Part shown: one piece after another, positions 23,993 through 32,892 of the stretch
Numbering within the stretch: the first letter of the stretch is position 1
Layout of the letters: every line of letters begins with the position of its first letter
Assembly: GCA_038234785.1 (NCBI GenBank)
Contig: JBBQTC010000012.1
Coordinates: forward strand, 1 to 62,211
From: UBA668 sp038234785
GTDB taxonomy: Bacteria; Actinomycetota; Acidimicrobiia; Acidimicrobiales; Ilumatobacteraceae
DNA length: 62,211 nt
Direction of reading: 5' to 3'
Program-made: the position numbers and the translations under genes
The notes under the pieces: model-generated
What the model saw: the letters and a program-made list of their open reading frames with translations, nothing else
Database searches by the model: none
What the model was told of the DNA's origin: nothing

Positions 23993-24964
23993 ATGCTGCC
24001 GATCGCGCTCGATGCGATGGGCGGCGACCGGGCCCCGGGCGACATCCTCGCCGGTGCTCACGCCGCCGCAGCCCTCGGGATCTCCGTCGCCCTCGTGGGA
24101 CCGGAGGGACTCGAAGGAGTTGGCGACCTTCCGTTGATTCCCGCATCCGAGGTCATCGAGATGCACGACGACGCCGCCAGCGGTGTGCGCCGGAAGAAGG
24201 ATTCCACGCTCGTCAGGGCGGCCGAAGCGGTTCGCGACGGCAGGGCGAGTGCGATGGTGTCGGCCGGGAACACCGGTGCCACGATGGCGTCCGCCCTGCT
24301 CCGGATGGGTCGGGTCAGAGGCGTCAACCGCCCGGCCATCGCCACGCCGATCCCGGTCCCCGGCCACCTTCCCACGATCCTGCTCGACGCCGGCGCCAAC
24401 GCCGAGGTGCAGGCCGAGTGGCTGGTGCAGTTCGCCCAGATGGGTTCCATCTACGCCCGCCACCGCTTCGGCATCGAAGCACCCAAGGTCGGGCTGCTGT
24501 CGATCGGCGAGGAGCCCGGAAAGGGCGACACCCTGCGCAAGGAAGCGTTCGAACTGCTGTCGACAGCCGATGGCATCGACTTCATCGGCAACGTAGAGGG
24601 CCGCGACCTGACGGCCAAGACCGCCGACGTGATCGTCACCGACGGCTTCACCGGCAACGTCGCGCTGAAAACCCTCGAGGGCGGCATGCGGACGTTGTTC
24701 ACGGCGCTGCTTGCCGCGTTCGCCGCAGAGCCGCAGTACAAGGAGCACGCCGATGCGCTGCTGCCGGCGTTGATGCCGCTCTACGCGCAGATGAGTCCCG
24801 ACACCTACGGCGGCGCGGTGCTGCTGGGCGTCGACGGCATCTGCATCATCAGCCACGGATCCTCTGGCGAAACTGCCATCGTCAATGCCATCAAGCTCGC
24901 CGACGAGCTGGTGCGTGCCGGCATGGTGGCCGAGATCACCGCAGCCTTCGCCACGCCCGCCTGA
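23993..24964 (+). CDS. plsX: phosphate acyltransferase PlsX
   Basis: 323 residues, the normal PlsX length. The N-terminal IALDAMGGDRAPGDIL, MVSAGNTGATMASAL and VTDGFTGNVALKTLEG segments are the family landmarks. PlsX transfers acyl groups from acyl-ACP to phosphate, giving acyl phosphate for glycerol-3-phosphate acylation; the adjacent acpP supplies the carrier. The ATG at 23993 follows rpmF. Confidence 0.95.
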   Translation: MLPIALDAMGGDRAPGDILAGAHAAAALGISVALVGPEGLEGVGDLPLIPASEVIEMHDDAASGVRRKKDSTLVRAAEAVRDGRASAMVSAGNTGATMASALLRMGRVRGVNRPAIATPIPVPGHLPTILLDAGANAEVQAEWLVQFAQMGSIYARHRFGIEAPKVGLLSIGEEPGKGDTLRKEAFELLSTADGIDFIGNVEGRDLTAKTADVIVTDGFTGNVALKTLEGGMRTLFTALLAAFAAEPQYKEHADALLPALMPLYAQMSPDTYGGAVLLGVDGICIISHGSSGETAIVNAIKLADELVRAGMVAEITAAFATPA

Positions 24965-25040
24965 ACCCGATGGCGCGGCCCGCCCCGGCCGGGGATCGAT
25001 CGTCGCGACCTGCGCGCCGGGTGACCGGCCCGTGAGGGGC

Positions 25041-25046
25041 TAGTCT
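25041..25046 (+). promoter_or_regulatory. possible acpP -10 hexamer TAGTCT
   Basis: TAGTCT lies 37 bases upstream of the acpP GTG in the 119-base gap after plsX. An AGGAGTG Shine-Dalgarno (25072-25078) precedes the start codon, so this mRNA would have a leader, unlike the leaderless set. Confidence 0.35.
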
Positions 25047-25083
25047 CTTCGACCGCTGACCCCAACATTCCAGGAGTGACCAG

Positions 25084-25380
25084 GTGCCTGCAGAAACCCA
25101 CGTCGAACAAGGCCCGCTCGATCGCGAGGGCGTGTTCGAGATCGTTCGCGCGAACCTCGCCGACATCTTGGAGATCGATCCGGCCACCATCAGCGAGGGT
25201 CAGTCGTTCGTCGACGACCTCGACGCCGATTCGCTGGCGCTGATCGAGCTGGTCGAAGGGCTCGAGGAAGAGCTCGCCGAGCGCTCGGTCGGCTTTCGCA
25301 TCGAAGACGAAGACCTCGTCGACCTGAAGACGGTCCGTGACGCGGTCGACTACGTCTTCGATCGGGTCAAGGGCGTCTGA
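25084..25380 (+). CDS. acpP: acyl carrier protein (fatty-acid synthesis)
   Basis: 98 residues, acidic, with the phosphopantetheine attachment motif DADSLALIEL (Ser50) in helix II and the ALxELVEGLEEEL stretch contacting fatty-acid synthase partners. Slightly longer than E. coli AcpP because of an N-terminal extension. The GTG start at 25084 is preceded by AGGAGTG. Located between plsX and rnc as in many bacteria. It is distinct from the second carrier protein at 42206. Confidence 0.95.
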   Translation: MPAETHVEQGPLDREGVFEIVRANLADILEIDPATISEGQSFVDDLDADSLALIELVEGLEEELAERSVGFRIEDEDLVDLKTVRDAVDYVFDRVKGV

Positions 25381-26089
25381 CATTTCCGTCCTGCCCGAGC
25401 CCGACCTCACCGAGTTGCGCCACCGGCTCGGCTACGAGTTCAACGATCCCGGCATGCTGCGCCGTGCGCTGTCGCACCGGAGTTGGTGCGCGGAGGTGGG
25501 TGGCGAGCCGAGCAACGAACGCCTCGAGTTCCTCGGCGACGCCGTGCTCGGCTGGGTGATCGCCGATCTGTCGTACCGGAACCACCTCGAGCTCACCGAG
25601 GGCAAGCTCACCGACCTTCGCAAGAGCGTCGTCAACGCGGTTGCGCTGGCCGACGTCGCCGCGGAGATCGGGCTCGGCGATTGCCTGTTGCTCGGCAAGG
25701 GCGAGGACGCCGCCGGCGGCCGTACCAAGCCATCGATCCTCAGCGACGCGCTCGAGGCCGTGCTCGGCGCCGTCTACATCGACGGCGGCGCGGAGCCGGT
25801 CGTGGCCCTGATCGATCGGTTGTTCACGCACCGCATGACGTACGCCGCGCAACGCCTCGACCGCCTCGACTACAAGACCGTGCTCCAGGAGCTGACGGCA
25901 CGACTGCACGACACGGCACCGGTGTACGTGATCAGCGATACGGGCCCCGATCACGACAAGCGATTCTTCGCGACCGTCATCGTCCAGGGAGTCTCGGTCG
26001 GACAGGGTGAAGGCCGCTCGAAGAAGACTGCCGAGCAGGCGGCCGCCGAACAGGCGTGGGTCGCCCTGTCGGGCCACCCGGTCGGCTGA
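25337..26089 (+). CDS. rnc: ribonuclease III
   Basis: About 235 residues of clear RNase III. The signature NERLEFLGDAVLG (60-72 in the GTG numbering) carries the catalytic acidic residues, a second acidic cluster lies in LSDALEAVLGAVY, and the C-terminal third is a dsRNA-binding domain (YKTVLQEL ... GRSKKTAEQAAAEQAW). It cleaves double-stranded RNA in rRNA processing. The start is unclear: the GTG at 25337 lies 44 bases inside acpP, and between the acpP stop and the conserved region only non-standard codons (ATT at 25382, CTG at 25391) are in frame. Confidence 0.93.
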   Translation: MTRSTTSSIGSRASDISVLPEPDLTELRHRLGYEFNDPGMLRRALSHRSWCAEVGGEPSNERLEFLGDAVLGWVIADLSYRNHLELTEGKLTDLRKSVVNAVALADVAAEIGLGDCLLLGKGEDAAGGRTKPSILSDALEAVLGAVYIDGGAEPVVALIDRLFTHRMTYAAQRLDRLDYKTVLQELTARLHDTAPVYVISDTGPDHDKRFFATVIVQGVSVGQGEGRSKKTAEQAAAEQAWVALSGHPVG

Positions 26090-26091
26090 GC

Positions 26092-26934
26092 GTGCCGGAG
26101 CTCCCCGAGGTCGAGACCGTCCGCCGCGGCATCGCCGCTCAAGTGGTCGGCAGGCGGATCACACGGGTCGAGGTAGGTCGTGAGCGCACGGTTCGGCGGA
26201 CCTCTCCCAACGCACTCATCGACGGTCTCACCGACGCCACGATCCTCGCCGCTCACCGCCGCGGCAAGTACCTGCTGTGTCCGCTCGACACCGGCGACGA
26301 GCTCATGGTGCACCTCCGCATGAGTGGACGTCTGCTGGTCGCCGACGCGGGCGCCGACCGGCCTGCGCACACGCACGTCGTGCTCCACCTGGCGGGCGAG
26401 CCCCGCCAGGAGTTGTGGTTCGTCGACCCACGTACGTTCGGCGAGGTGGTCGTGTTCGATCCCGACAACGTGGCCGTCGAGGTGCCCGAGTTGGCGGCGA
26501 TGGGGATCGACCCCATCACCGACGGCCTGAGCCGGGACCAACTCGCCCGCATCGTGCGGGGTCGCCGTCGCCAACTCAAGCCGCTCCTGCTCGACCAGCA
26601 TGTCGTCGCCGGGATCGGAAACATCTACTGCGACGAGACCCTTCACCTCGCTCGACTTCGCCACGATCGGCTCAGTGACTCGCTCACTCCGCGGGAGATC
26701 ACCCGCCTGCACGACGCCATCCTGACGGTGCTCAACGCAGCGATCGAGGCCGGAGGCAGCACGCTCGCCGACACCCAGTACGTCGACATCGAGGGCCAGG
26801 GGGGCTGGTTCCAGGTGCACCACAGGGTGTACGACCGTGGCGGCCAACGGTGCCTCACCTGTGGCCGAGCCGACATCGTGCGGGTGATGATGGGCGGCCG
26901 CTCCACCTGTTTCTGCCCTCGCTGCCAGAAGTGA
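26092..26934 (+). CDS. mutM: formamidopyrimidine-DNA glycosylase
   Basis: 280 residues. The GTG at 26092 yields the PELPEVETVRRG N-terminus in which the processed Pro is the catalytic nucleophile and E3 the acid; the Lys of HRRGKYLL contacts the phosphate backbone. A C-terminal CLTC-x16-CPRC zinc finger (about 252-276) completes the Fpg/MutM fold. It excises oxidised purines (8-oxoG) in base-excision repair. It starts 2 bases past the rnc stop; the order rnc-mutM-smc matches mycobacteria. Confidence 0.95.
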   Translation: MPELPEVETVRRGIAAQVVGRRITRVEVGRERTVRRTSPNALIDGLTDATILAAHRRGKYLLCPLDTGDELMVHLRMSGRLLVADAGADRPAHTHVVLHLAGEPRQELWFVDPRTFGEVVVFDPDNVAVEVPELAAMGIDPITDGLSRDQLARIVRGRRRQLKPLLLDQHVVAGIGNIYCDETLHLARLRHDRLSDSLTPREITRLHDAILTVLNAAIEAGGSTLADTQYVDIEGQGGWFQVHHRVYDRGGQRCLTCGRADIVRVMMGGRSTCFCPRCQK

Positions 26935-26966
26935 CACCGCGGTTGGGTGGGCCATGCTCCGTCCAT

Positions 26967-26972
26967 TAGGGT
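26967..26972 (+). promoter_or_regulatory. -10 hexamer TAGGGT upstream of smc
   Basis: TAGGGT ends 10 bases before the GTG at 26983 in the 48-base mutM-smc gap, with no Shine-Dalgarno. Near-leaderless initiation is possible. Confidence 0.3.
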
Positions 26973-26982
26973 CGCCAGCGCC

Positions 26983-29900
26983 GTGTTCCTGAAAGCCCTC
27001 ACCCTCAAAGGTTTCAAGTCGTTCGCCGACGCCACCGTCCTCCAGCTCGAACCGGGCGTGACGGTTGTCGTGGGGCCGAACGGCTCCGGAAAGTCGAACG
27101 TCGTCGACGCGATCGCATGGGTGCTGGGCGCCCAGGCACCCAGTGCCGTGCGCAGTCAGAAGATGGACGACGTGATCTTCGCCGGCACCGCCAAGCGTCC
27201 GGCGCTCGGGCGGGCGGAGGTCGCACTCACCATCGACAACTCCGCGGGGTTGCTCCCGATCGAGTTCACCGAGGTCACCGTCTCGCGCACCCTGTTCCGC
27301 ACCGGAGAGAGCGAGTACGCGATCAACGGCGTCGGCTGCCGGTTGCTCGACGTGCAGGAACTGTTGAGCGATGCCGGCGTCGGGCGCCAGCAGCACGTCA
27401 TCGTGAGCCAGGGCCAGATCGACGCAGTGCTGAATGCCCGACCGGAGGACCGCCGCGGCATCATCGAAGAGGCAGCCGGGGTACTGAAGTACCGCAAGCG
27501 CAAGGAGAAGGCCGAGCGCCGACTGGATGCCACCGAGGCCAGCCTGTTGCGCGTGCAGGACCTCCTTCGTGAGGTCCGTCGCCAGTTGCGCCCCCTCGAG
27601 CGCCAGGCGGAAGCTGCTCGGCGCCACGGAGATCTGGTCGCCGAGCTGTCCGCACTGCAGATCTTCGTCGCCGGTCGCGAGATCGCGTCGCAGCGCACCC
27701 GCCTCACCGCCCTGGCGGGGGAGAAGCTCACCCTCGGTGCCTCCGAGCAGGCGTTGCGGACCGAGCTCGCCCAGCTCGACACCGGCGTGATGGCTGCCGA
27801 GGCGGAGCTGACCGCCCGCGGCGACACCGATCTCGGCGACGAGATGGTGCGCGTCGAGCAGCGGCGTGAGCGCGCCCGCGGCGGGGCCGCGGTCCTCGTC
27901 GAGCGGCGCCGCACGATGGAACGGGATCGCGGCCAACTCATGGACAGCGGCGTGGTGGCCAACCTCGAGTCCGACGCACTTCGCCTGCGCGAGGAGCTCG
28001 CTGCGGTGCGCATCGATCTCGACGGCCTCGGGCCGGATACCGAGCTGCTCGTCGCCGAGGAGGAGACCTTCGCCGCCCAGCGACGCGAGACGCTGCATTC
28101 GATCGAGGGCCTCGGCTCCGCGACGTCTGCGGCCAGTGCGGCCGCCGAGGTTCGTGGCGAGCTGAGGTCCATGCGGGGCAACCTCGAGCGCACCGACGCC
28201 GAGCTGCGCCGCCAGCGCGGCCGCCTCGAGCAGCTCGTGCAGCGAGCCCAGCGCCTCGACGCGGAATGTGACCGGCTGCGACAGGAGTGCGACGCCGCGC
28301 AGACGCAGGAAGCGTCGCTCGTGACCGCCGTCGAGCGGGCCGAGGCTCGCCGCATCAGCGCCGAGGCGGCGCACGACTCGCTCAACACGCATCGCCAGGA
28401 CGCCGCCGAGGAGAGCTCGCGGTGGCGGGCGCGGGCCGAGGCGCTGCACCTCGCACTGGAGAGCGCGCGGGCGCGAGCGGGCGCCGAACACCTCGCCGGC
28501 GTCGACGGTGTGCTCGGAACCCTCCTCGACCTGATCGAGATCGACAGCGGATGGGAGGCTGCCGTCGAGGCAGCCCTCGGCGAAGCACTCCAGGCCGTCG
28601 TCGTGACGTCGCCGCAAGCGGGTCGAGCCGCGCTGCGCTCGTTGCAGGCGAGCAACGTCCAGGGGGCCGTCCTGGCGTTGGGCGCTCGCGGCGTGGGTTC
28701 GGTGCCGAGCGTGGCCGGCGGATCCGCAGTGCGCCCGCACGTCCGAAGTGGGCATGCCGGTGTCCCCGAGCTGCTCGACGCCGTGCTGGGCAGTGCGGTG
28801 CGCGTCGCGGGATGGAACGACGCGGTCGACCTCGCCATCGCGAACCCGCTGAGCGTCGTGGTCACCGTCGACGGCGACCGATTCGGCCCGTCGGGTTGGC
28901 GCATCGGCGCGTCGGGAGGCGGCGCAACGGCCGCGGCGCTCGAGGAGGCACAGGAACGATCCGGCATCGCCGCCACCGAACTGGCGAGGCTCGACACCGC
29001 GCTCGCCGGGGCGAAGGCGGAGCTGCAGGCGGCGCGCCAAGAGGAGTCCGACCTCACTCGGACGCTCGATGCGCACGACGCCGGATTCTCGGCGAACAGC
29101 GAGGCACTCGCCCGTGGTCAGGCAGAGCGCCGTGAGACGCAAGCCGACGTCGAGAACCTCGAACGGTCGCTGCAGGAGACCGACGAACGCACCGACCGCG
29201 AACGCACACGTATCGCCGAGCTCGACGCACTCGTGCCCGCACTCGAAGCGGACGAGGCGGCCGAGGCCGCGGCGGCGAGGGCTCGCGGCGAGGCACGTGC
29301 CCAGCTCGATGCGCAGGCCGCCCGCCTCGCCGGACGTCGCCAAGAACTCGAGGTGCGCAACGCCGGGCTGCACGAGCGCGAGGCGTTCCTCGAGCGACGG
29401 CTGGAGGAGACCGAGCGCCGCCTCGAGGCCGACACCGTGGCACGTGGTGAGGCGGCCCAACGCCGAGAGGCCGTCGAGCGCAGCCTCCAAGCCGTCGAGC
29501 GGCTGGGTGCGCTGGTCGAGCAGCACCGGCTGGTCATCGAGGTGCGCCACAACGAACTGCTCGAGATCCGCCGCTTGCAGAGCGACGAGGTCCGCGCGAT
29601 CGCCCAACAGCTCGACACGCTCCGACGTCGCCGTTCGGCCGCCGAGAAGGAACTGGAGGCGGTCCGCGAGCGGATGCGCCGGGTGGAGATCGACGAGGCC
29701 GAGGTGCGGATGCGACTGGAGGGTGCCGTCGAAGCACTCCGCCGTGACCACGACCTCGAGCCGTCCGCGGCCGCGGCCGCCGAACTGCCGGCCTTGCCCG
29801 ACGGCATCTCCGCAGCGGCCCGCGTCCGCGATCTGGACCGCGAGCTTCGCCTCATGGGACCGATCAACCCGCTGGCGCTCGAAGAGTTCAACGAACTGCA

Positions 29901-30456
29901 AGAGCGTCACCGCTTCCTGGAGGAGCAACTCGAGGACGTCCGCAACACCCGCCGCGACCTGATGCGGGTGATCAAGGCCGTCGATCTCGAGATCCAGACC
30001 GTGTTCTCTGCCGCCTTCGCCGATGTCAGCACCCACTTCGGACAGTTGTTCGCCACGCTGTTCCCGGGTGGCGGGGGCAAGCTGGTGCTCACCAGCCCCG
30101 ACGACCTGCTGAACACCGGCGTCGAAGTCGAAGCCAAGCCCAGCGGGAAGAACGTCAAGAAGCTGTCGCTGCTCTCGGGTGGCGAGCGGAGCCTCACCGC
30201 CCTGGCGTTCCTGTTCGCCGTGTTCCGGAGCCGGCCGTCGCCCTTCTACGTCATGGACGAGGTCGAAGCAGCGCTCGACGACGTCAACCTGCACCGCTTC
30301 CTCGGACTGATCAGTGAGTTCCGGCGCGAGGCTCAGCTGCTCATCGTGAGCCACCAGAAGCGGACGATGGAGGCCGGCGACAGCCTGCTTGGTGTGAGCA
30401 TGCAGCCCGGCGGGTCGTCGAAGGTCATCGTCGAGCGCGTGTCCGCCAGCGCCTGA
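26983..30456 (+). CDS. smc: chromosome segregation ATPase SMC
   Basis: 1157 residues. The N-terminal LKALTLKGFKSFAD and Walker A GPNGSGKS (31-38), two long coiled-coil arms (about 165-490 and 660-1000) flanking a hinge (about 500-650), and the C-terminal signature LLSGGERSLTAL with Walker B FYVMDEVEAALDD define a complete SMC. It forms the condensin ring with ScpA/ScpB (not in the window). The GTG at 26983 gives the typical start; a second GTG at 26947 would add 12 residues. The usual neighbour ftsY is displaced by the pot operon. Confidence 0.95.
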   Translation: MFLKALTLKGFKSFADATVLQLEPGVTVVVGPNGSGKSNVVDAIAWVLGAQAPSAVRSQKMDDVIFAGTAKRPALGRAEVALTIDNSAGLLPIEFTEVTVSRTLFRTGESEYAINGVGCRLLDVQELLSDAGVGRQQHVIVSQGQIDAVLNARPEDRRGIIEEAAGVLKYRKRKEKAERRLDATEASLLRVQDLLREVRRQLRPLERQAEAARRHGDLVAELSALQIFVAGREIASQRTRLTALAGEKLTLGASEQALRTELAQLDTGVMAAEAELTARGDTDLGDEMVRVEQRRERARGGAAVLVERRRTMERDRGQLMDSGVVANLESDALRLREELAAVRIDLDGLGPDTELLVAEEETFAAQRRETLHSIEGLGSATSAASAAAEVRGELRSMRGNLERTDAELRRQRGRLEQLVQRAQRLDAECDRLRQECDAAQTQEASLVTAVERAEARRISAEAAHDSLNTHRQDAAEESSRWRARAEALHLALESARARAGAEHLAGVDGVLGTLLDLIEIDSGWEAAVEAALGEALQAVVVTSPQAGRAALRSLQASNVQGAVLALGARGVGSVPSVAGGSAVRPHVRSGHAGVPELLDAVLGSAVRVAGWNDAVDLAIANPLSVVVTVDGDRFGPSGWRIGASGGGATAAALEEAQERSGIAATELARLDTALAGAKAELQAARQEESDLTRTLDAHDAGFSANSEALARGQAERRETQADVENLERSLQETDERTDRERTRIAELDALVPALEADEAAEAAAARARGEARAQLDAQAARLAGRRQELEVRNAGLHEREAFLERRLEETERRLEADTVARGEAAQRREAVERSLQAVERLGALVEQHRLVIEVRHNELLEIRRLQSDEVRAIAQQLDTLRRRRSAAEKELEAVRERMRRVEIDEAEVRMRLEGAVEALRRDHDLEPSAAAAAELPALPDGISAAARVRDLDRELRLMGPINPLALEEFNELQERHRFLEEQLEDVRNTRRDLMRVIKAVDLEIQTVFSAAFADVSTHFGQLFATLFPGGGGKLVLTSPDDLLNTGVEVEAKPSGKNVKKLSLLSGGERSLTALAFLFAVFRSRPSPFYVMDEVEAALDDVNLHRFLGLISEFRREAQLLIVSHQKRTMEAGDSLLGVSMQPGGSSKVIVERVSASA

Positions 30457-30468
30457 GCGCGCACCGGC

Positions 30469-30474
30469 TAAGCT
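30469..30474 (+). promoter_or_regulatory. possible pot operon -10 hexamer TAAGCT
   Basis: TAAGCT lies 58 bases upstream of the potA GTG; a CAGGAG Shine-Dalgarno precedes the start. This suggests the ABC operon has its own promoter in the 76-base gap after smc. Confidence 0.35.
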
Positions 30475-30532
30475 CGCACAACGCCGCGAACTCGTCCCGC
30501 GGCCACGATTTCCTCAGGAGAACCAGCGCATC

Positions 30533-31621
30533 GTGAGCGAATCCGTTGCACTGCACGCCACCCACGACGAACAGCGCACGGTGCCGGCAATCCAACTGGT
30601 GGGCCTCCGCAAGCACTTCGGCGCGGGTGTCACCGGGGTGGTCGCAGTGGACGGTGTCGACCTCTCGATCGGCGACGGCGAGTTCTTCTCGCTCCTCGGT
30701 CCAAGCGGTAGCGGCAAGACGACGGTGCTGCGCATGATCGCCGGTTTCGAACTTCCTTCGGGTGGCGCCATCCTGCTGCAGGGTGCCGATGTGACCCACC
30801 TCGCACCGTACGACCGCGACGTGAACACGGTGTTCCAGGACTACGCCCTGTTTCCTCACATGACCGTCCTGCAGAACGTCGAGTACGGGTTGAAGGTGAA
30901 GAAGGTGCCGCGAGCCGAGCGCACCCGCCGTGCCAACGCGATGCTGGAGGTGGTGCGTCTCACTTCGTTCGGGAACCGGAAGCCGACGCAGCTGAGTGGC
31001 GGGCAGCGCCAGCGGGTGGCCCTCGCCCGGGCGCTCGTCAACAAGCCGAAGGTCCTGCTCCTCGACGAGCCGCTCGGGGCGCTCGATCTGAAGCTCCGGG
31101 AGGAGATGCAGGTGGAGCTGAAGTCGATCCAGCGCGAGGTCGGCATCACCTTTGTGTTCGTCACCCACGATCAGGGCGAGGCGCTGAGCATGAGCAACCG
31201 TGTCGCCGTGTTCAACCACGGTCGCATCGAGCAGGTGGGTACGCCTCGCGAGATCTACGACCATCCGGCCTCGATGTTCGTCGCCGGCTTCGTTGGCACG
31301 AGCAACTTGCTGCACGCCGAGTTGTCGCAGCAGCTGATGGGCGTGTTCCGCACGCATTCCGTGCGCCCCGAGCGCATCCGCATCGCCGAGCAGACCGTTG
31401 CCGACACCGAGGTTGCGGTGGACGGCGTGGTCAGCGACGTGCAGTACCTGGGGGCGGAGTGTCGAGTGCGCGCCGACCTCCCCGACGGCACACACCTTCT
31501 CGCCAACGTGCCGAGCGACGGGCTCGTCGGCGTGGCCATCGGCGGACCCGTCCGCCTGGCCTGGTCGCGCAACGCGGCCTTCGAAGTCGCAGAAACCAAC
31601 ACTGAAGGGGGAGACCAATGA
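30533..31621 (+). CDS. potA: spermidine/putrescine-type ABC transporter ATP-binding protein
   Basis: 362 residues. Walker A GPSGSGKTT (56-64), signature LSGGQ (154-158), Walker B LLLDEP (176-181) and the H-loop FVTHDQ give an ABC ATPase; a TOBE-type domain fills about 280-355. PotA energises uptake with the PotB/PotC permeases encoded downstream. GTG start with a CAGGAG Shine-Dalgarno. The stop overlaps the potD ATG (ATGA). The polyamine specificity is inferred from the operon type; related importers take up other small organic cations or anions. Confidence 0.9.
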   Translation: MSESVALHATHDEQRTVPAIQLVGLRKHFGAGVTGVVAVDGVDLSIGDGEFFSLLGPSGSGKTTVLRMIAGFELPSGGAILLQGADVTHLAPYDRDVNTVFQDYALFPHMTVLQNVEYGLKVKKVPRAERTRRANAMLEVVRLTSFGNRKPTQLSGGQRQRVALARALVNKPKVLLLDEPLGALDLKLREEMQVELKSIQREVGITFVFVTHDQGEALSMSNRVAVFNHGRIEQVGTPREIYDHPASMFVAGFVGTSNLLHAELSQQLMGVFRTHSVRPERIRIAEQTVADTEVAVDGVVSDVQYLGAECRVRADLPDGTHLLANVPSDGLVGVAIGGPVRLAWSRNAAFEVAETNTEGGDQ

Positions 31622-32892
31622 GGACAACACGTATTGCCGCGGCGCTGGTCGCGTCGTTGGCATTCGTTGCCGCAAGTTGCGGTTCGGACGGCGGCAGCGC
31701 CACCACGACACCGCCGCAGGAGACCAGCGGGGCGACCGACACGACGATGGCAGCCGAGACGACCATGGCTCCGGAGACCACCACGGCCGGCGGGATCGAC
31801 TACCAGTGGACGCCGAACGCCGACATCCTCGCCAATGCCGAAGGCCAGCTCAACATCGTCGCCTGGGCCGGGTACGCCGAGGATGGTTCGACCGATTCGG
31901 CCTACGACTGGGTGACGCCGTTCGAGGACATGACGAGCTGCAAGGTCAACGTGAAGACCGGCGCGACGAGTGACGAGATGGTGCAGTTGATGCAGAGCGG
32001 CGAGTACGACGGCGTCTCGGCGTCGGGCGATGCGACCCAGCGCCTGATGTCGGGCAGCGAGGTCGTCGAGATCGACCCGGCGGAGTATTCCAGCTACGCC
32101 GACATCTTCGACGGACTGAAGCTGCAGCCGTGGAACTCCGCCGACGGCAAGCCCTTCGGCATTCCGCACGGTCGCGGCGCGAACCTGCTGGTCTACAACA
32201 CCGAGGCGTTCGCGGATGCCGCGCCCGACTCGTGGAGTGCGATGTTCGAGCCCGGCGGTCCCGCCGACGGCGCAGTGTCGGTCTACGACAGCCCGATCTA
32301 CATCGCCGATGCTGCGGTGTACCTGATGGCCACCAAGCCCGAGCTCGGCATCACCGATCCCTACGCGCTCGACCAGACCCAGTTCGATGCAGCGATCGCC
32401 CTGCTCGACCAGCAGAAGGCGCTCACCAGCCAGTACTGGGGCGACTACACGGTCCAGCAGGCATCGCTGGAGAACGGCGACGTGCTCGCCGGTACGACGT
32501 GGCAGGTGATCGTCAACCTGGCTCAGGCCAACGGCGCCAAGATCGACGCAGTCAAGCCCGTCGAGGGCGCGACCGGCTGGTCGGACACGTGGATGCTCTC
32601 CTCCAAGGCTGCCAACCCCAACTGCATGAAGTTGTGGATGGACTGGATCGCGTCGCCGTGGGCGAACGCGCAGGTCGCGGTGTGGTTCGGCGAAGCCCCG
32701 AGCAACGCCAAGGCCTGCGACCTCGACGGCATGGCCGAGCACTGTGACCAGTTCCACGCCAGCGACGACTCGTACTGGACCGACGTCTGGTACTGGACCA
32801 CCGCCACCGAGGAGTGCCTCGACGGCCGTACCGACGTGAAGTGCGTGCCATACACCGAATGGGTGAACGCTTGGAACACGCTCCGAACCTGA
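31618..32892 (+). CDS. potD: polyamine-type ABC transporter substrate-binding lipoprotein
   Basis: 424 residues. The signal peptide ends in a lipobox with Cys21 (FVAASC), followed by a Thr/Ala linker (about 25-60). The mature part is a type II periplasmic binding protein of the PotD/PotF group: LNIVAWAGYAED at the start and ATGWSDTWMLSSKA later line the two-lobe cleft. The ligand is not determined; the Asp/Glu/Trp ring of PotD can only be checked by alignment. The potD 3' end is followed by a 14-bp hairpin and overlaps the assigned potB start. Confidence 0.88.
   Translation: MRTTRIAAALVASLAFVAASCGSDGGSATTTPPQETSGATDTTMAAETTMAPETTTAGGIDYQWTPNADILANAEGQLNIVAWAGYAEDGSTDSAYDWVTPFEDMTSCKVNVKTGATSDEMVQLMQSGEYDGVSASGDATQRLMSGSEVVEIDPAEYSSYADIFDGLKLQPWNSADGKPFGIPHGRGANLLVYNTEAFADAAPDSWSAMFEPGGPADGAVSVYDSPIYIADAAVYLMATKPELGITDPYALDQTQFDAAIALLDQQKALTSQYWGDYTVQQASLENGDVLAGTTWQVIVNLAQANGAKIDAVKPVEGATGWSDTWMLSSKAANPNCMKLWMDWIASPWANAQVAVWFGEAPSNAKACDLDGMAEHCDQFHASDDSYWTDVWYWTTATEECLDGRTDVKCVPYTEWVNAWNTLRT

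Noticed and set aside
25951..30354. A 1467-codon open frame on the minus strand across rnc, mutM and smc
   Set aside because: It is the antisense shadow of high-GC genes; the plus-strand proteins carry complete family motifs, and the minus frame has none.
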